The notes beneath the pieces were generated by a model. The model was not told the origin of the DNA and searched no databases. It was given only the letters and a program-made list of their open reading frames with translations. Positions 35,074-43,843 of a stretch of 64,000 nt of DNA are shown in pieces. How positions within the stretch are numbered: position 1 is the first letter of the stretch; each line of letters begins with the position of its first letter. The stretch is from positions 1-64,000 of the forward strand of contig NZ_PYMH01000008.1 in the NCBI RefSeq assembly GCF_003025555.1. Reading direction: 5' to 3'. The position numbers and the translations under genes are program-made. This DNA comes from Photobacterium lutimaris (GTDB lineage Bacteria; Pseudomonadota; Gammaproteobacteria; Enterobacterales; Vibrionaceae).

Positions 35074-36044
35074 GGGGTATGGCTCCCGGCCACATTAAAC
35101 ACCACAGATTCCGCTACCCGCCGCGCGGTGGCAGGCGGAATATCACCAACCACGGTCACTTCTTTGTCATTGAGCAGGTAGCTATGCAATGTCCGCCGGC
35201 CTTGGCGCACCAATTGCTCCCTAACGGTAAAGTTGTCGGCTGATGAAATGTAAATCGAGAAACTGAACAAGCCATCACTGAACATTTTGCTCTCAACCGG
35301 GCGCTCGGTCATCATTAACCGGTGGCGGTTGCGCGAGATAGATTCAAACCCTTGAGGCAACCAGTTAACCTGCCAATCGAGTTCAGCCTGAGGCTGAGGC
35401 GGCAATTGCACCACAGCCGGCAGCTCGATGGTCTTCAGGCTTTTCAGGACATCAGCCACTTTCGGGTTGATGACATAAGATACCGCACGGTACTGCTCCA
35501 GCGGCTCACCGTCACGGTCGAGCAAGTCGGCCCGCATCACCAGCTTGCTGAGGGTATCAATCCATAGCAGATAGGAGTAGCGAGCACCGTCTTTAGGGGC
35601 AATCCGCACGACATCACACGGCACCCCCGCTTCTCGGGCACGCCCCATCGAGATAAAGTCGTAGTAGCCGGCCAATTCATTGATGTCGGTTTTCATGATT
35701 GGCGGCAGTGGTGCCACCATTTTGTTGCTGTCGATGGTAAACGGATCCAACCCCGGTTCGAAATAACTGACCTCCTGCCCACGCTGGATAACCTCACGGG
35801 GTGGACCGCTGAGATAAACCAGATGCGCAAAGGTCTCGCCATCTTCCAACGCATGACGATAACGCAGGGGCTCGATACTGTTTTTCTTGATTAAGATATA
35901 TGACAACTCATAACTGAGTTTTCGGCTCGCCTCATCCATTTGATGCAACAAAGCCTCGGCAGAAGAAACCGGTTCTTCAGCAGAGGCTTGGCACGGCATC
36001 GCGAGGCTGACCAGTGTCAATACACCGACCAGAAGTCTCTTCAT
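35070..36044 (-). CDS. rseB: Sigma-E regulator RseB
   Basis: Periplasmic protein that binds RseA and shields it from DegS until lipopolysaccharide intermediates displace it. The 324-residue precursor has a signal peptide (1-22, cut near SAEEP) and the MucB/RseB two-domain fold with HALEDGETFAHLVYLSGPPREVIQRG in the first, LolA-like part. It lies 14 nt after rseA. Confidence 0.95.
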   Translation of the reverse strand: MKRLLVGVLTLVSLAMPCQASAEEPVSSAEALLHQMDEASRKLSYELSYILIKKNSIEPLRYRHALEDGETFAHLVYLSGPPREVIQRGQEVSYFEPGLDPFTIDSNKMVAPLPPIMKTDINELAGYYDFISMGRAREAGVPCDVVRIAPKDGARYSYLLWIDTLSKLVMRADLLDRDGEPLEQYRAVSYVINPKVADVLKSLKTIELPAVVQLPPQPQAELDWQVNWLPQGFESISRNRHRLMMTERPVESKMFSDGLFSFSIYISSADNFTVREQLVRQGRRTLHSYLLNDKEVTVVGDIPPATARRVAESVVFNVAGSHTP

Positions 36045-36058
36045 TTATCCGCCATCGA

Positions 36059-36721
36059 TTAATTCACGTCGAGCATCGTACGGTCAATAGAGCCGTCTTC
36101 AGCATTGAGGCGAAGCTGTAATTCATAATCCTGCAGCATGGCATTGATGCGGCGACGTTGCTCCATCACCTGCTCTTCGCTCGGGCCGGCATGACGGCTC
36201 GAACGTACTGAATCACGAGTCAAGCTCACTGGTTCAGCCGTACCTGCAAACGGGATAGTTTCGAGAACCGGTAACTGAGACTCTCCTACCGCTGTCGTAA
36301 GTGAACTCTCACCACCATTGTATTGCTGGACACCCACAATCACCGCCAAAGACACCGAAGCGGCAACCGCCACCTGCCCGAACTGGGTCAGCCAAGCTGG
36401 CATCTTACGTTTGGCTTGCTGAGGTGTCGGCTGAGATTCTTCAACCCGCGTCTCACGCGCCGTTGCAATAGAGACCACAGAGGCAGGCTCTGCCTGTACG
36501 GTAGTACCCGTATGAACAGGTTCATCCTCCAGCGCCAGTGCTACCTTAGCCGCAATGTCCCATTCCTTGTTTTGCGGTGCTTCCCCGCGCATCACATCAC
36601 CAATGAGGTTGAAGTTCTGCCAGGTCTGCTGACTATCGTCATCGACAGCCAATGCATTAATAATGCTCTGATCCAGCTCTTCGCCATCAAGCAATGACGA
36701 GATTTTTTCTTTATCAGCCAT
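36059..36721 (-). CDS. rseA: Anti-sigma-E factor RseA
   Basis: Membrane protein that holds RpoE inactive until cleaved by DegS and RseP. The 220-residue protein starts MADKEKISSLLDGEELD, the conserved sigma-binding domain. A single membrane segment is at about 121-138 (VAVAASVSLAVIVGV), followed by a periplasmic domain. ATG 36721 is behind GGTGAAA; the 8-codon upstream extension is not conserved. It follows rpoE with 23 nt between stop and start. Confidence 0.94.
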   Translation of the reverse strand: MADKEKISSLLDGEELDQSIINALAVDDDSQQTWQNFNLIGDVMRGEAPQNKEWDIAAKVALALEDEPVHTGTTVQAEPASVVSIATARETRVEESQPTPQQAKRKMPAWLTQFGQVAVAASVSLAVIVGVQQYNGGESSLTTAVGESQLPVLETIPFAGTAEPVSLTRDSVRSSRHAGPSEEQVMEQRRRINAMLQDYELQLRLNAEDGSIDRTMLDVN

Positions 36722-36744
36722 CTTTTTCACCGTTTGGCCCAACA

Positions 36745-37323
36745 CTATCGCTGTGTAAGAGGTCGAATACGTTTTTCAACCGCCTCTCGCGCTCGAAATA
36801 TACGGGAGCGTACTGTACCGACCGGACACCCCATGACCTCTGCGATTTCCTCATAGCTTAAGCCTTCCAGCTCGCGCAAGGTGATCGCCGTTTTGAGATC
36901 ATCCGGTAACCCTTCAATGGTACTGAAAACTACCCGCCTTAATTCATCAGACAACATTTGGTTCTCAGGGTTCGAAATTTCTTTCAGTGCACTACCACTT
37001 TCATAATATTCCGCCTCCTCCGCATCCACATCCGACGCAGGCGGGCGACGCCCCTGAGCAACTAAATAGTTTTTCGCCGTGTTAACAGCGATTCGATACA
37101 ACCATGTATAAAACGCACTCTCACCCCGAAAAGTCGGCAGTGCTCGGTACGCCTTAATAAATGCTTCTTGAGCGACATCCGGTACATCACCGGAGTTGCT
37201 GACGTATCTGGCAACTAAGTTGCAGACTTTATTCTGGTATTTCACTACCAGTAAATTGAATGCCTGCTTGTCACCACGCTGTACCCGCTCAATTAATACC
37301 TGATCAGTTTGCTGCTCGCTCAT
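36745..37323 (-). CDS. rpoE: RNA polymerase sigma-E factor RpoE
   Basis: Extracytoplasmic-function sigma factor for the envelope stress response. The 192 residues (E. coli 191) contain region 2 (DKQAFNLLVVKYQNKVCNLVARYV, YTWLYRIAVNTAKNYL) and region 4 (LEGLSYEEIAEVMGCPVGTVRSRIFRARE). I place the start at ATG 37323 behind AGGAG; 43 in-frame upstream codons have no counterpart in the family. A sigma-E type promoter sits about 170 nt upstream, consistent with autoregulation. Confidence 0.97.
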   Translation of the reverse strand: MSEQQTDQVLIERVQRGDKQAFNLLVVKYQNKVCNLVARYVSNSGDVPDVAQEAFIKAYRALPTFRGESAFYTWLYRIAVNTAKNYLVAQGRRPPASDVDAEEAEYYESGSALKEISNPENQMLSDELRRVVFSTIEGLPDDLKTAITLRELEGLSYEEIAEVMGCPVGTVRSRIFRAREAVEKRIRPLTQR

Positions 37324-37724
37324 TCGAGCGTGTACTCCTATATCAAATTCACCCGCATTTTTATCTGTTGTTACGGCAGGGTCCCAAAAAACACACGTTT
37401 CCCGCGGCTCCCCCTTGTGCCGAACTCGCCTAGCTATGACGAGTATGCTCAATCAAAACAGTATGATAAAAATGTATGAGCGTGAGCACTATTTAAGACC
37501 TAGGGGAACGAGCAAAGTTCCCAAGGAAAATATTATTTCTCAATAATAGTGCGCGATTTTTCCATTGTATTAAAGCAGTATGTCTGCTGTGTGCACGCTT
37601 TGGTCACGCTGATTTGTGCATTATATCGCTTCAGGCGGGGGATTTGTGAACCATCCGTCAAAAATGAACAAAATGAATGGAATTTGGTAAGATAGCGGGA
37701 TTACCACAGGGATATGAAATCATT
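37324..37724. other. rpoE / nadB divergent intergenic region
   Basis: This 401-bp gap between the divergent rpoE and nadB starts holds the sigma-E promoter at 37493-37521 and presumably the nadB promoter. I see no convincing gene in it; open frames extending rpoE and nadB upstream are not conserved in these families. Confidence 0.7.
37493..37521 (-). promoter_or_regulatory. Sigma-E promoter of rpoE
   Basis: On the minus strand a -35 GGAACTT (37515-37521), exactly 16 nt, then TCTTAA (37493-37498). This matches the sigma-E consensus GGAACTT-N16-TCTNA closely and predicts a 5' leader of about 160 nt. Confidence 0.88.
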
Positions 37725-39341
37725 ATGAACGAAAACCGTGAACATCAATGTGATGTGCTTGTTGTTGGTAGTGGTGCAGCAGGACTGTCATTGGCCCTTC
37801 GACTGGCACCCATGGGCAAAGTGATCGTACTGAGCAAGGGACCGCGCAGCGAAGGAGCGACCTTCTATGCCCAAGGCGGAATTGCCGCCGTCTTTGACGA
37901 ATCAGACAGTGTCGATTCCCACGTCGAGGACACCCAGATTGCTGGTGCCCACTTGTGTGATGAAGAGGTTGTCCGCTTCATTGCCGAAAATGCCAAGCAC
38001 TGCGTCCAGTGGCTGATCGATGGCGGGGTACCGTTTGACCGCGAAGAGAGCGACAGTGACGACGCCCCGCGCTATCACCTGACCCGCGAGGGCGGACATA
38101 GCCACCGCCGTATCCTCCATGCCGCCGATGCCACCGGCATGGCAGTGCAAAACTCATTGCAAGACAATGTTCACAACCACCCCAATATCGAGGTACTTGA
38201 GCGCCACAATGCGCTTGATCTGATCACTTCCCACAAGCTGGGCAATACCGAACAGCCGAATCGTATTCTGGGTGCCTATGTGTGGAACCGCAACCTTGAA
38301 GCGGTAGAAACCGTTCGCGCCAAGTTTGTGGTACTGGCAACCGGTGGGGCATCGAAAGTTTACCAATATACCTCCAACCCGGATGTCTCTTCCGGTGACG
38401 GGATTGCGATGGCATGGCGTGCCGGCTGCCGAGTGGCCAACATGGAGTTCAACCAATTCCATCCCACTTGCCTGTTCCACCCTGATGCACGTAACTTCCT
38501 CCTGACCGAAGCCCTGCGCGGCGAAGGGGCATACCTGCGCCGCCCCGATGGCTCACGGTTTATGAAAGATTTCGATGAGCGAGGCGAGCTGGCACCGCGA
38601 GATGTGGTTGCCCGGGCTATCGACTTTGAAATGAAGCGCCTCGGTGCCGATTGCATGTATTTGGATATCAGCCACAAACCGGCCGACTTTGTCACCAAGC
38701 ACTTCCCGACCATTTACGAGAAGCTGCTGACCTTCGGCATCGATATCACCAAAGAGCCGATCCCGATAGTCCCGGCCGCCCACTACACTTGTGGCGGCGT
38801 GGTGGTCGACAAACAGGGCCAAACCGATCTCGATGGCCTTTATGCTATCGGCGAGGTTAGCTACACCGGCCTGCACGGGGCCAACCGTATGGCTTCCAAC
38901 TCCCTGCTGGAGTGTGTGGTCTATGCATGGGCAGCCGCTGAAAGCATTGCCAAGAACATGGACAGCGTCGAGATTCCACCGCCACTGCCATATTGGGATG
39001 AAAGCAAAGTCAGCTGTTCAGATGAAGAAGTGGTGATTCAGCATAATTGGCACGAGCTGCGCCTGTTTATGTGGGACTACATGGGGATTGTTCGCACCAC
39101 CAAGCGCCTAGAACGGGCGATGCGCCGGATCCAGTTGCTAAAAGACGAGACCGATGAGTACTACAGCAACTTCAAAGTCTCGAACAACCTGCTGGAGCTA
39201 CGTAATCTGCTTCAGGTTGCCGAGCTGATGGTACGCTGCGCCCTCGAGCGAAAGGAAAGCCTCGGGCTGCACTATACCCTTGATTACCCTGAAGCCGTAG
39301 AGCAAGCCAAGCCAACCGTGCTGATCCCGGATCAGCAGTAG
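37725..39341 (+). CDS. nadB: L-aspartate oxidase
   Basis: FAD enzyme that oxidises L-aspartate to iminoaspartate, first step of de novo NAD synthesis. The 538-residue protein starts MNENREHQCDVLVVGSGAAG, with the FAD motif at 11-20, TFYAQGGIAAVF and the succinate dehydrogenase-like HPTCL and SLLECVVYAWAAAE segments. I use the ATG at 37725 to match the family N terminus; 16 upstream codons are unlikely. The nadB-rpoE divergent pair is as in E. coli. Confidence 0.97.
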   Translation: MNENREHQCDVLVVGSGAAGLSLALRLAPMGKVIVLSKGPRSEGATFYAQGGIAAVFDESDSVDSHVEDTQIAGAHLCDEEVVRFIAENAKHCVQWLIDGGVPFDREESDSDDAPRYHLTREGGHSHRRILHAADATGMAVQNSLQDNVHNHPNIEVLERHNALDLITSHKLGNTEQPNRILGAYVWNRNLEAVETVRAKFVVLATGGASKVYQYTSNPDVSSGDGIAMAWRAGCRVANMEFNQFHPTCLFHPDARNFLLTEALRGEGAYLRRPDGSRFMKDFDERGELAPRDVVARAIDFEMKRLGADCMYLDISHKPADFVTKHFPTIYEKLLTFGIDITKEPIPIVPAAHYTCGGVVVDKQGQTDLDGLYAIGEVSYTGLHGANRMASNSLLECVVYAWAAAESIAKNMDSVEIPPPLPYWDESKVSCSDEEVVIQHNWHELRLFMWDYMGIVRTTKRLERAMRRIQLLKDETDEYYSNFKVSNNLLELRNLLQVAELMVRCALERKESLGLHYTLDYPEAVEQAKPTVLIPDQQ

Positions 39342-39361
39342 CCGTAAAGCACTACCAGAAC

Positions 39362-39392
39362 CAAAAACGAGGGCCAAATGGCCCTCGTTTTT
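39362..39392. terminator. Bidirectional terminator, nadB / chemoreceptor
   Basis: AAAACGAGGGCC, loop AAAT and GGCCCTCGTTTTT between the converging genes. Confidence 0.93.
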
Positions 39393-39433
39393 ATGGCTAA
39401 CGTATAGCCGTGCACGCTTTTTGTTACCGCCCG

Positions 39434-41263
39434 CTAAACCCGGAACCCGGCTATCGCTTGCTCTAACCCATTCGCTTGCTGGGCAACAGACTGGGACGCC
39501 TGCACATTGTCATGGGCCACCTTGGTGTTGAGCGACGTCAAATCGCTGATGGCCGAGACATTCTGCCCGACCTCGCCCGACACCAGGCTCTGCTGCTCAA
39601 CCGCCGCCGCGATCTGGTGACTGGTATCCATAATCTGCTGCATATTCGCCATGATATGGTTGATTTGCCGTTCGGCACTTTCCGCCTGGCTCACACTCTG
39701 CCCACCCAATTTGCGGCAATGGCTGATGTGCTCCACCACCTGTGCTGTCTGACCCTGAAGGGAGCCTATAATGGCGGTGATTTCCTCCGTCGACTGACGA
39801 GTGCGCAGTGCCAAGGACCGGACCTCATCGGCAACCACAGCAAAGCCGCGGCCCTGATCGCCGGCGCGGGCCGCCTCGATAGCAGCATTAAGCGCCAGCA
39901 GGTTGGTTTGCTCGGCAATGTCCTTGATCACATCCAGTACCGAGCCGATGTTGGCCGATAGGTTAGACAAGCTGGACACTTGCTCGCTAGTACTGGCTAA
40001 ATCGTCAGAAAGCGTATCGATTTTGTGTTTAGTATCTGCCACTTCCTGCAATCCTTCGGTCGCCCCCTGGAAGCTTCGTTCGGCATGCCCTGCGGCTATT
40101 TCGGTATTTTGAGCAATGTCACGGATTGTCGCCCCCATTTCTGTCACTGCCGCGGCAACAGACTCTGTCTCGCCTTCCTGCTGACGCAGGGACTGCTCGG
40201 ACTCATTGCTACGTTGCTGAAGCTGGTTCGAGGCATCGCCCAACTCGGAAACGGCGACCTGCACCTCCCCCACCAGCTGGCGCAAACTCGCCAGCAGATA
40301 GTTAAAGTTAACCGCCATCTCGGCCAGTTCATCATTGCCGTCCTGATCGGCGGTACGGGTCAGATCATGACTGCTTGCAATCTCCGCCATCAACAGGCTC
40401 ATGCCTGCCAAGCGGCGGTGGATAGACTGGCTAATCCACCATGAGAGCCCCAGCAGGGCCAGCACCACCAGCACAACGATTATCGATAATAGCGTGGTGA
40501 GTTTGTGCTGCTCATCAGCCACGGTTTTATCCAGCTGCTGCTTGACCACCGAAAACATCTGTTCAACCTGATGGGCCTGACGACGGATATCACCTCGCAG
40601 TCCTTCATTATGGCTCAGGCCGATCTGCACCAATTGCAAGCGGGCCTGCTCGGCAGCCTGCTGGTAACGCTGAAAATTCAGGCCGAATAATGCAGACAAC
40701 TGCGCTTCATGCGTCTGCTTCAATGCCTGGTAATCCGCCATACTGCTCTGGTCCCCTTCCAGCACCATCACCTTGCTGGCCATTACCAATGAAAATAGCG
40801 GGCCGATACCTTCCCCTTGAGCGCTGGCAGTATGGACTAGCGTATCCACCGTGGAAAAGTACTCGCGTAGGAGCCCTTCATTATTGGATAGCCCTAGCTG
40901 TTGATAGCCAGCGATCAATGCCAGCATTCCCTCGCGGTACTTCGCCGTTACCGCGGTGAATTGATCCAGCTGCGAAATAGACAGTGACAAGTGCTGGGCC
41001 CGACTGGCCAGATCTGCCTGCAAGGACTGATAACGGGTATAGTTGTCCTCGAATGCTGAGCGATATTTCATGTCCATACGCATCATGAAATCTTTTTCAT
41101 TTCGGCGCAGGTTCAATAGCGTCACTTCCATCTCAGTGACTGTCGTCTTGGCTTGGTTGAGACGAACCACCCGCTCACCGGCCATCAGACCGATCACCAG
41201 CACTGCGCCCAATGCCGCAACTGAAATGAGCGTCAGCCCCAGCAACTTTATTTTAATTTTCAT
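39434..41263 (-). CDS. Methyl-accepting chemotaxis protein, HBM-type sensor
   Basis: Transmembrane chemoreceptor. The 609 residues comprise membrane segment 1 (8-28), a helical periplasmic domain (about 30-252), membrane segment 2 (257-277), HAMP (278-330) and a cytoplasmic signalling domain with the hairpin tip EQTNLLALNAAIEAARAGDQGRGFAVVADEVRSLA cut into shorter conserved blocks (451-486). The periplasmic domain has NLRRNEKDFMMR near 51 and two copies of GLSxNEGL (124-131, 215-222), which suggests the helical bimodular (HBM) fold that senses organic acids in Pseudomonas McpS. The ligand is unknown. It stands alone, without che genes nearby. Confidence 0.9.
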   Translation of the reverse strand: MKIKIKLLGLTLISVAALGAVLVIGLMAGERVVRLNQAKTTVTEMEVTLLNLRRNEKDFMMRMDMKYRSAFEDNYTRYQSLQADLASRAQHLSLSISQLDQFTAVTAKYREGMLALIAGYQQLGLSNNEGLLREYFSTVDTLVHTASAQGEGIGPLFSLVMASKVMVLEGDQSSMADYQALKQTHEAQLSALFGLNFQRYQQAAEQARLQLVQIGLSHNEGLRGDIRRQAHQVEQMFSVVKQQLDKTVADEQHKLTTLLSIIVVLVVLALLGLSWWISQSIHRRLAGMSLLMAEIASSHDLTRTADQDGNDELAEMAVNFNYLLASLRQLVGEVQVAVSELGDASNQLQQRSNESEQSLRQQEGETESVAAAVTEMGATIRDIAQNTEIAAGHAERSFQGATEGLQEVADTKHKIDTLSDDLASTSEQVSSLSNLSANIGSVLDVIKDIAEQTNLLALNAAIEAARAGDQGRGFAVVADEVRSLALRTRQSTEEITAIIGSLQGQTAQVVEHISHCRKLGGQSVSQAESAERQINHIMANMQQIMDTSHQIAAAVEQQSLVSGEVGQNVSAISDLTSLNTKVAHDNVQASQSVAQQANGLEQAIAGFRV

Positions 41264-41455
41264 TTCTACCCCGTCTATAGTTGCATAATACTGCTTACAT
41301 GCAGCAACCTAAGTTCATCGGCACAGTAGAAAATCTCTTGAAACATAACATAACAACGTCATCAACAAGCGAGCCATTTCACACAAAAAAACGCCTAAAG
41401 TTCAGGAGCATGCCTACTATTAACTCGCTTAATTTTTTTTGTGCCAAGTACAGAA

Positions 41456-41929
41456 TTACGCGGATATTGAGCGGAAATGACGGGAGTACAACGCTAGGCT
41501 GCGGTAGGCGGAAAGCGAACAGGCATCAGGACAGATTGGCAACCATATATTGTCGTTTGCACCATTGAGGCGCCAAACGAGGATCAGGCCTGAGCGAATA
41601 CGCGCGGTCTGCAGCCGCCATTGCTGGCCCCGCCAACGGATATCCCCCTGCAAGGAGATTTGCAGCCGGCCGGTCACATGGCAGATGTCGGCGAAACGCC
41701 TTTCACATTCATCAAGCAGCCACCAGCCTGCGGCAAAAAAGGCCGGCCAAGGAATAAACTGGAACACGGCACTGAGCAATAGCAGAACAAGCGCACAGGC
41801 ATACAATAATGCCAGTGCGCCCATTAGACGGTAGGAAGGTGTAAGGGTAAGATCAGCGAAGCTTGCTGTTGTTGTGGGCAACAATCTTATCGACCATTGC
41901 GGCATGGGCTGGGTTTTCACTGCGGCCAT
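41456..41929 (-). CDS. ygfX: YgfX (CptA) family membrane protein
   Basis: A 157-residue protein with two membrane segments (about 35-52 and 54-72), then a soluble domain with RWRGQQWRLQ and RSGLILVWRL, the pattern of YgfX. In E. coli YgfX is membrane-bound and was reported to affect cytoskeletal proteins; its real role is unsettled. The frame overlaps sdhE by 77 bp from this ATG; a start at 41905 or an even later TTG would shorten the overlap. The first 30 residues are read out of frame with sdhE and are weakly constrained, so the start is uncertain. Confidence 0.75.
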   Translation of the reverse strand: MAAVKTQPMPQWSIRLLPTTTASFADLTLTPSYRLMGALALLYACALVLLLLSAVFQFIPWPAFFAAGWWLLDECERRFADICHVTGRLQISLQGDIRWRGQQWRLQTARIRSGLILVWRLNGANDNIWLPICPDACSLSAYRSLALYSRHFRSISA

Positions 41930-42113
41930 GCTGCATCATCCAAGTAAACAGATCGGGATCGTCACACGTCAGGAGCGAGACAAAGTCCTGCTGCTCTTGC
42001 TCGGAAAGCTCATCAAAACACTCTTCGAAAAACGGCATAATGAGTACGTCCAACTCCAGCATGCCACGGCGGCAAGCCCACTTAACCCGTGCTTTTTCGT
42101 CTGCACTTAACAT
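41853..42113 (-). CDS. sdhE: FAD assembly factor SdhE
   Basis: Small protein needed for covalent FAD attachment to succinate dehydrogenase and fumarate reductase. The 86-residue protein holds the RGxxE motif (Arg16-Gly17-Met-Leu-Glu20) and DLFTWMMQHG near the end. GAGG lies 6 nt before the ATG. In E. coli ygfX and ygfY (sdhE) form an operon that is divergent from ygfZ, as here. Confidence 0.93.
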   Translation of the reverse strand: MLSADEKARVKWACRRGMLELDVLIMPFFEECFDELSEQEQQDFVSLLTCDDPDLFTWMMQHGRSENPAHAAMVDKIVAHNNSKLR

Positions 42114-42386
42114 TTTACAACCTCATTACTGATCCCGGGCCCCCGTAGAAAGACCTAAACCGATGAAGGCAGCCCGGACGTTAACAATGTTGACCATACT
42201 AGCAGCCCGTTTTGTCAGCGACCATGAGGTAGCACAAACATTACCCCAAGTTGAGAGCTAGGATCGATTTTGCTGCGCGGGGTATAACAAGCGACAACTA
42301 ACGGCAATATCTGACTGCCAATATTGCTGACAAATCACAACCAGCGCTTTAACATAGTCATAAATGATTCCTCAACTGGACGTCCC

Positions 42387-43367
42387 ATGAGCAACTGGTC
42401 TGAAAACCTCAATTTTGATCGCCTTTCCCTAGCAACCGGCGATGCCCTGCCTTCTCTTGCCTTGGTCGATCTTGCCAACTGGGCACTGGTAACCCTGATC
42501 GGCGACGACAAAAAATCGTACCTACAAGGACAAGTGACCTGTGACGTGGTTGGCCTTACTGCTGATCGAAGCACCCTTGCCGGCCACTGTGATGCCAAAG
42601 GTAAATTGCGAACCGTCTTTCGTTTGTTCCACCACAATAATGGCTACGGTTTCTTGCAGCGCCGCAGCATTATGGATACCCAACTACCCGAGTTGAAGAA
42701 ATACGCCATTTTTTCCAAAGTCGATATCGAAGCCAGTACTGATATCCTGTTGGGCGTTGCGGGTAGCGAAGCAGACGCCCAAATCACCCAGTTGTTTGGC
42801 GGGGAAGGTGATGTCCGCGCGATCAACGGCGGTACGGCGGTCAAGATTGACAGCCAACGCTGGCTGCTGGCTCTCAACGCCGACGCGGCCAAAGACGTTG
42901 CTAGCCAGCTGGCAGCCACGGCGGCACTGAGTGATGATAGCCTATGGGATCTTTATGATATCCAGGCCGCGATCCCGTACATCGATGCGGCAACCGAGCT
43001 GGAATTCATCCCGCAGGCAGTCAATCTGCAGGCACTGGATGGGATCAGCTTCACCAAAGGCTGCTACACTGGCCAGGAAACCGTGGCCCGCGCCAAGTAC
43101 CGCGGGCTCAACAAGCGCGCGATGTATATTGTCAGCGGCCCAGCCAAGCACTGCCCGCAAGCTGGCGACAGCCTGGAGCGTAGTGTCGGTGAAAACTGGC
43201 GCAAGGGCGGCACCATCGTCGCCGGTTACCGATTTGCCGACGGCCAAGCGACAGCACTGGTCGTACTGCCAAACGATCTGGACGAAGGCACGGCTTTCCG
43301 CCTAGCAGGCACCGAAGATGTATGGCACCAGCAAGCGCTGCCCTATTCACTGGATGACAACCGCTAA
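42387..43367 (+). CDS. ygfZ: tRNA-modifying protein YgfZ (folate-binding, iron-sulfur support)
   Basis: GcvT-like folate-binding protein that aids iron-sulfur enzymes such as MiaB. The 326 residues include the strictly conserved KGCYTGQE (near residue 230) with its key Cys, and QGQVTCDV near the start. ATG 42387 begins MSNWSENLNF; a TTG 63 nt upstream is not needed. It is divergent from sdhE and is followed after 3 nt by a YbaK-type gene. Confidence 0.94.
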   Translation: MSNWSENLNFDRLSLATGDALPSLALVDLANWALVTLIGDDKKSYLQGQVTCDVVGLTADRSTLAGHCDAKGKLRTVFRLFHHNNGYGFLQRRSIMDTQLPELKKYAIFSKVDIEASTDILLGVAGSEADAQITQLFGGEGDVRAINGGTAVKIDSQRWLLALNADAAKDVASQLAATAALSDDSLWDLYDIQAAIPYIDAATELEFIPQAVNLQALDGISFTKGCYTGQETVARAKYRGLNKRAMYIVSGPAKHCPQAGDSLERSVGENWRKGGTIVAGYRFADGQATALVVLPNDLDEGTAFRLAGTEDVWHQQALPYSLDDNR

Positions 43368-43370
43368 GCC

Positions 43371-43832
43371 ATGAATACCCCGGTTACCCATTACCTAGAC
43401 AGCGAAGGCGTGGAATACCGCCTTCTTCCTCATCGCCAGCCGGCCAAAACGATCGAGGAAGCAGCCCGCGAAAGGGGCGTTGATCCCCAGCAGATGGTCA
43501 AATCCATCTTGCTACGCGACATGGGCGGATTCCATGTGTTGGCATGCGTTCCCGGCCCGGCCCAGGTCGATCCGAAAAAAGTCCGGGCCATGTTCGGCTG
43601 CCGCCGGATGACCTGCGCCGATGCCAGTGATGTGGAAAAAATCACAGGACTGGTGATCGGAACGGTTGCACCGATAGGGCTCAAACGCCCTCTTCCGGTT
43701 ATTTTCGATCACCAGATCACCGCCCACAACCTGGTCAATATCAGCAGTGGCGATCGGATGGCCGGTGTCGAGTTGGCAACCGATGATCTGTTGGTGCTGT
43801 GTGATCCTATGTTTGCCGATATCTGCCGTTAA
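43371..43832 (+). CDS. YbaK/ProX-type aminoacyl-tRNA deacylase, first copy
   Basis: A 153-residue stand-alone editing domain of the YbaK/EbsC superfamily, which hydrolyses misacylated tRNA. HRQPAKTIEEAARERG, MVKSILLRDMGG with the conserved lysine, GPAQVDPKKVRAM and GTVAPIGL are the visible family segments. Substrate specificity cannot be told from sequence alone. It starts 3 nt after ygfZ and precedes a LysR gene by 11 nt, so all three may be one transcript. Confidence 0.87.
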   Translation: MNTPVTHYLDSEGVEYRLLPHRQPAKTIEEAARERGVDPQQMVKSILLRDMGGFHVLACVPGPAQVDPKKVRAMFGCRRMTCADASDVEKITGLVIGTVAPIGLKRPLPVIFDHQITAHNLVNISSGDRMAGVELATDDLLVLCDPMFADICR

Positions 43833-43843
43833 ATGGGGGCTGC

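Noticed and set aside
41456..42113. ygfX/sdhE as a type IV toxin-antitoxin system (cptBA)
   Set aside because: The family was once described so in E. coli, but SdhE is well supported as a flavinylation factor; nothing in the sequence demands a toxin role.
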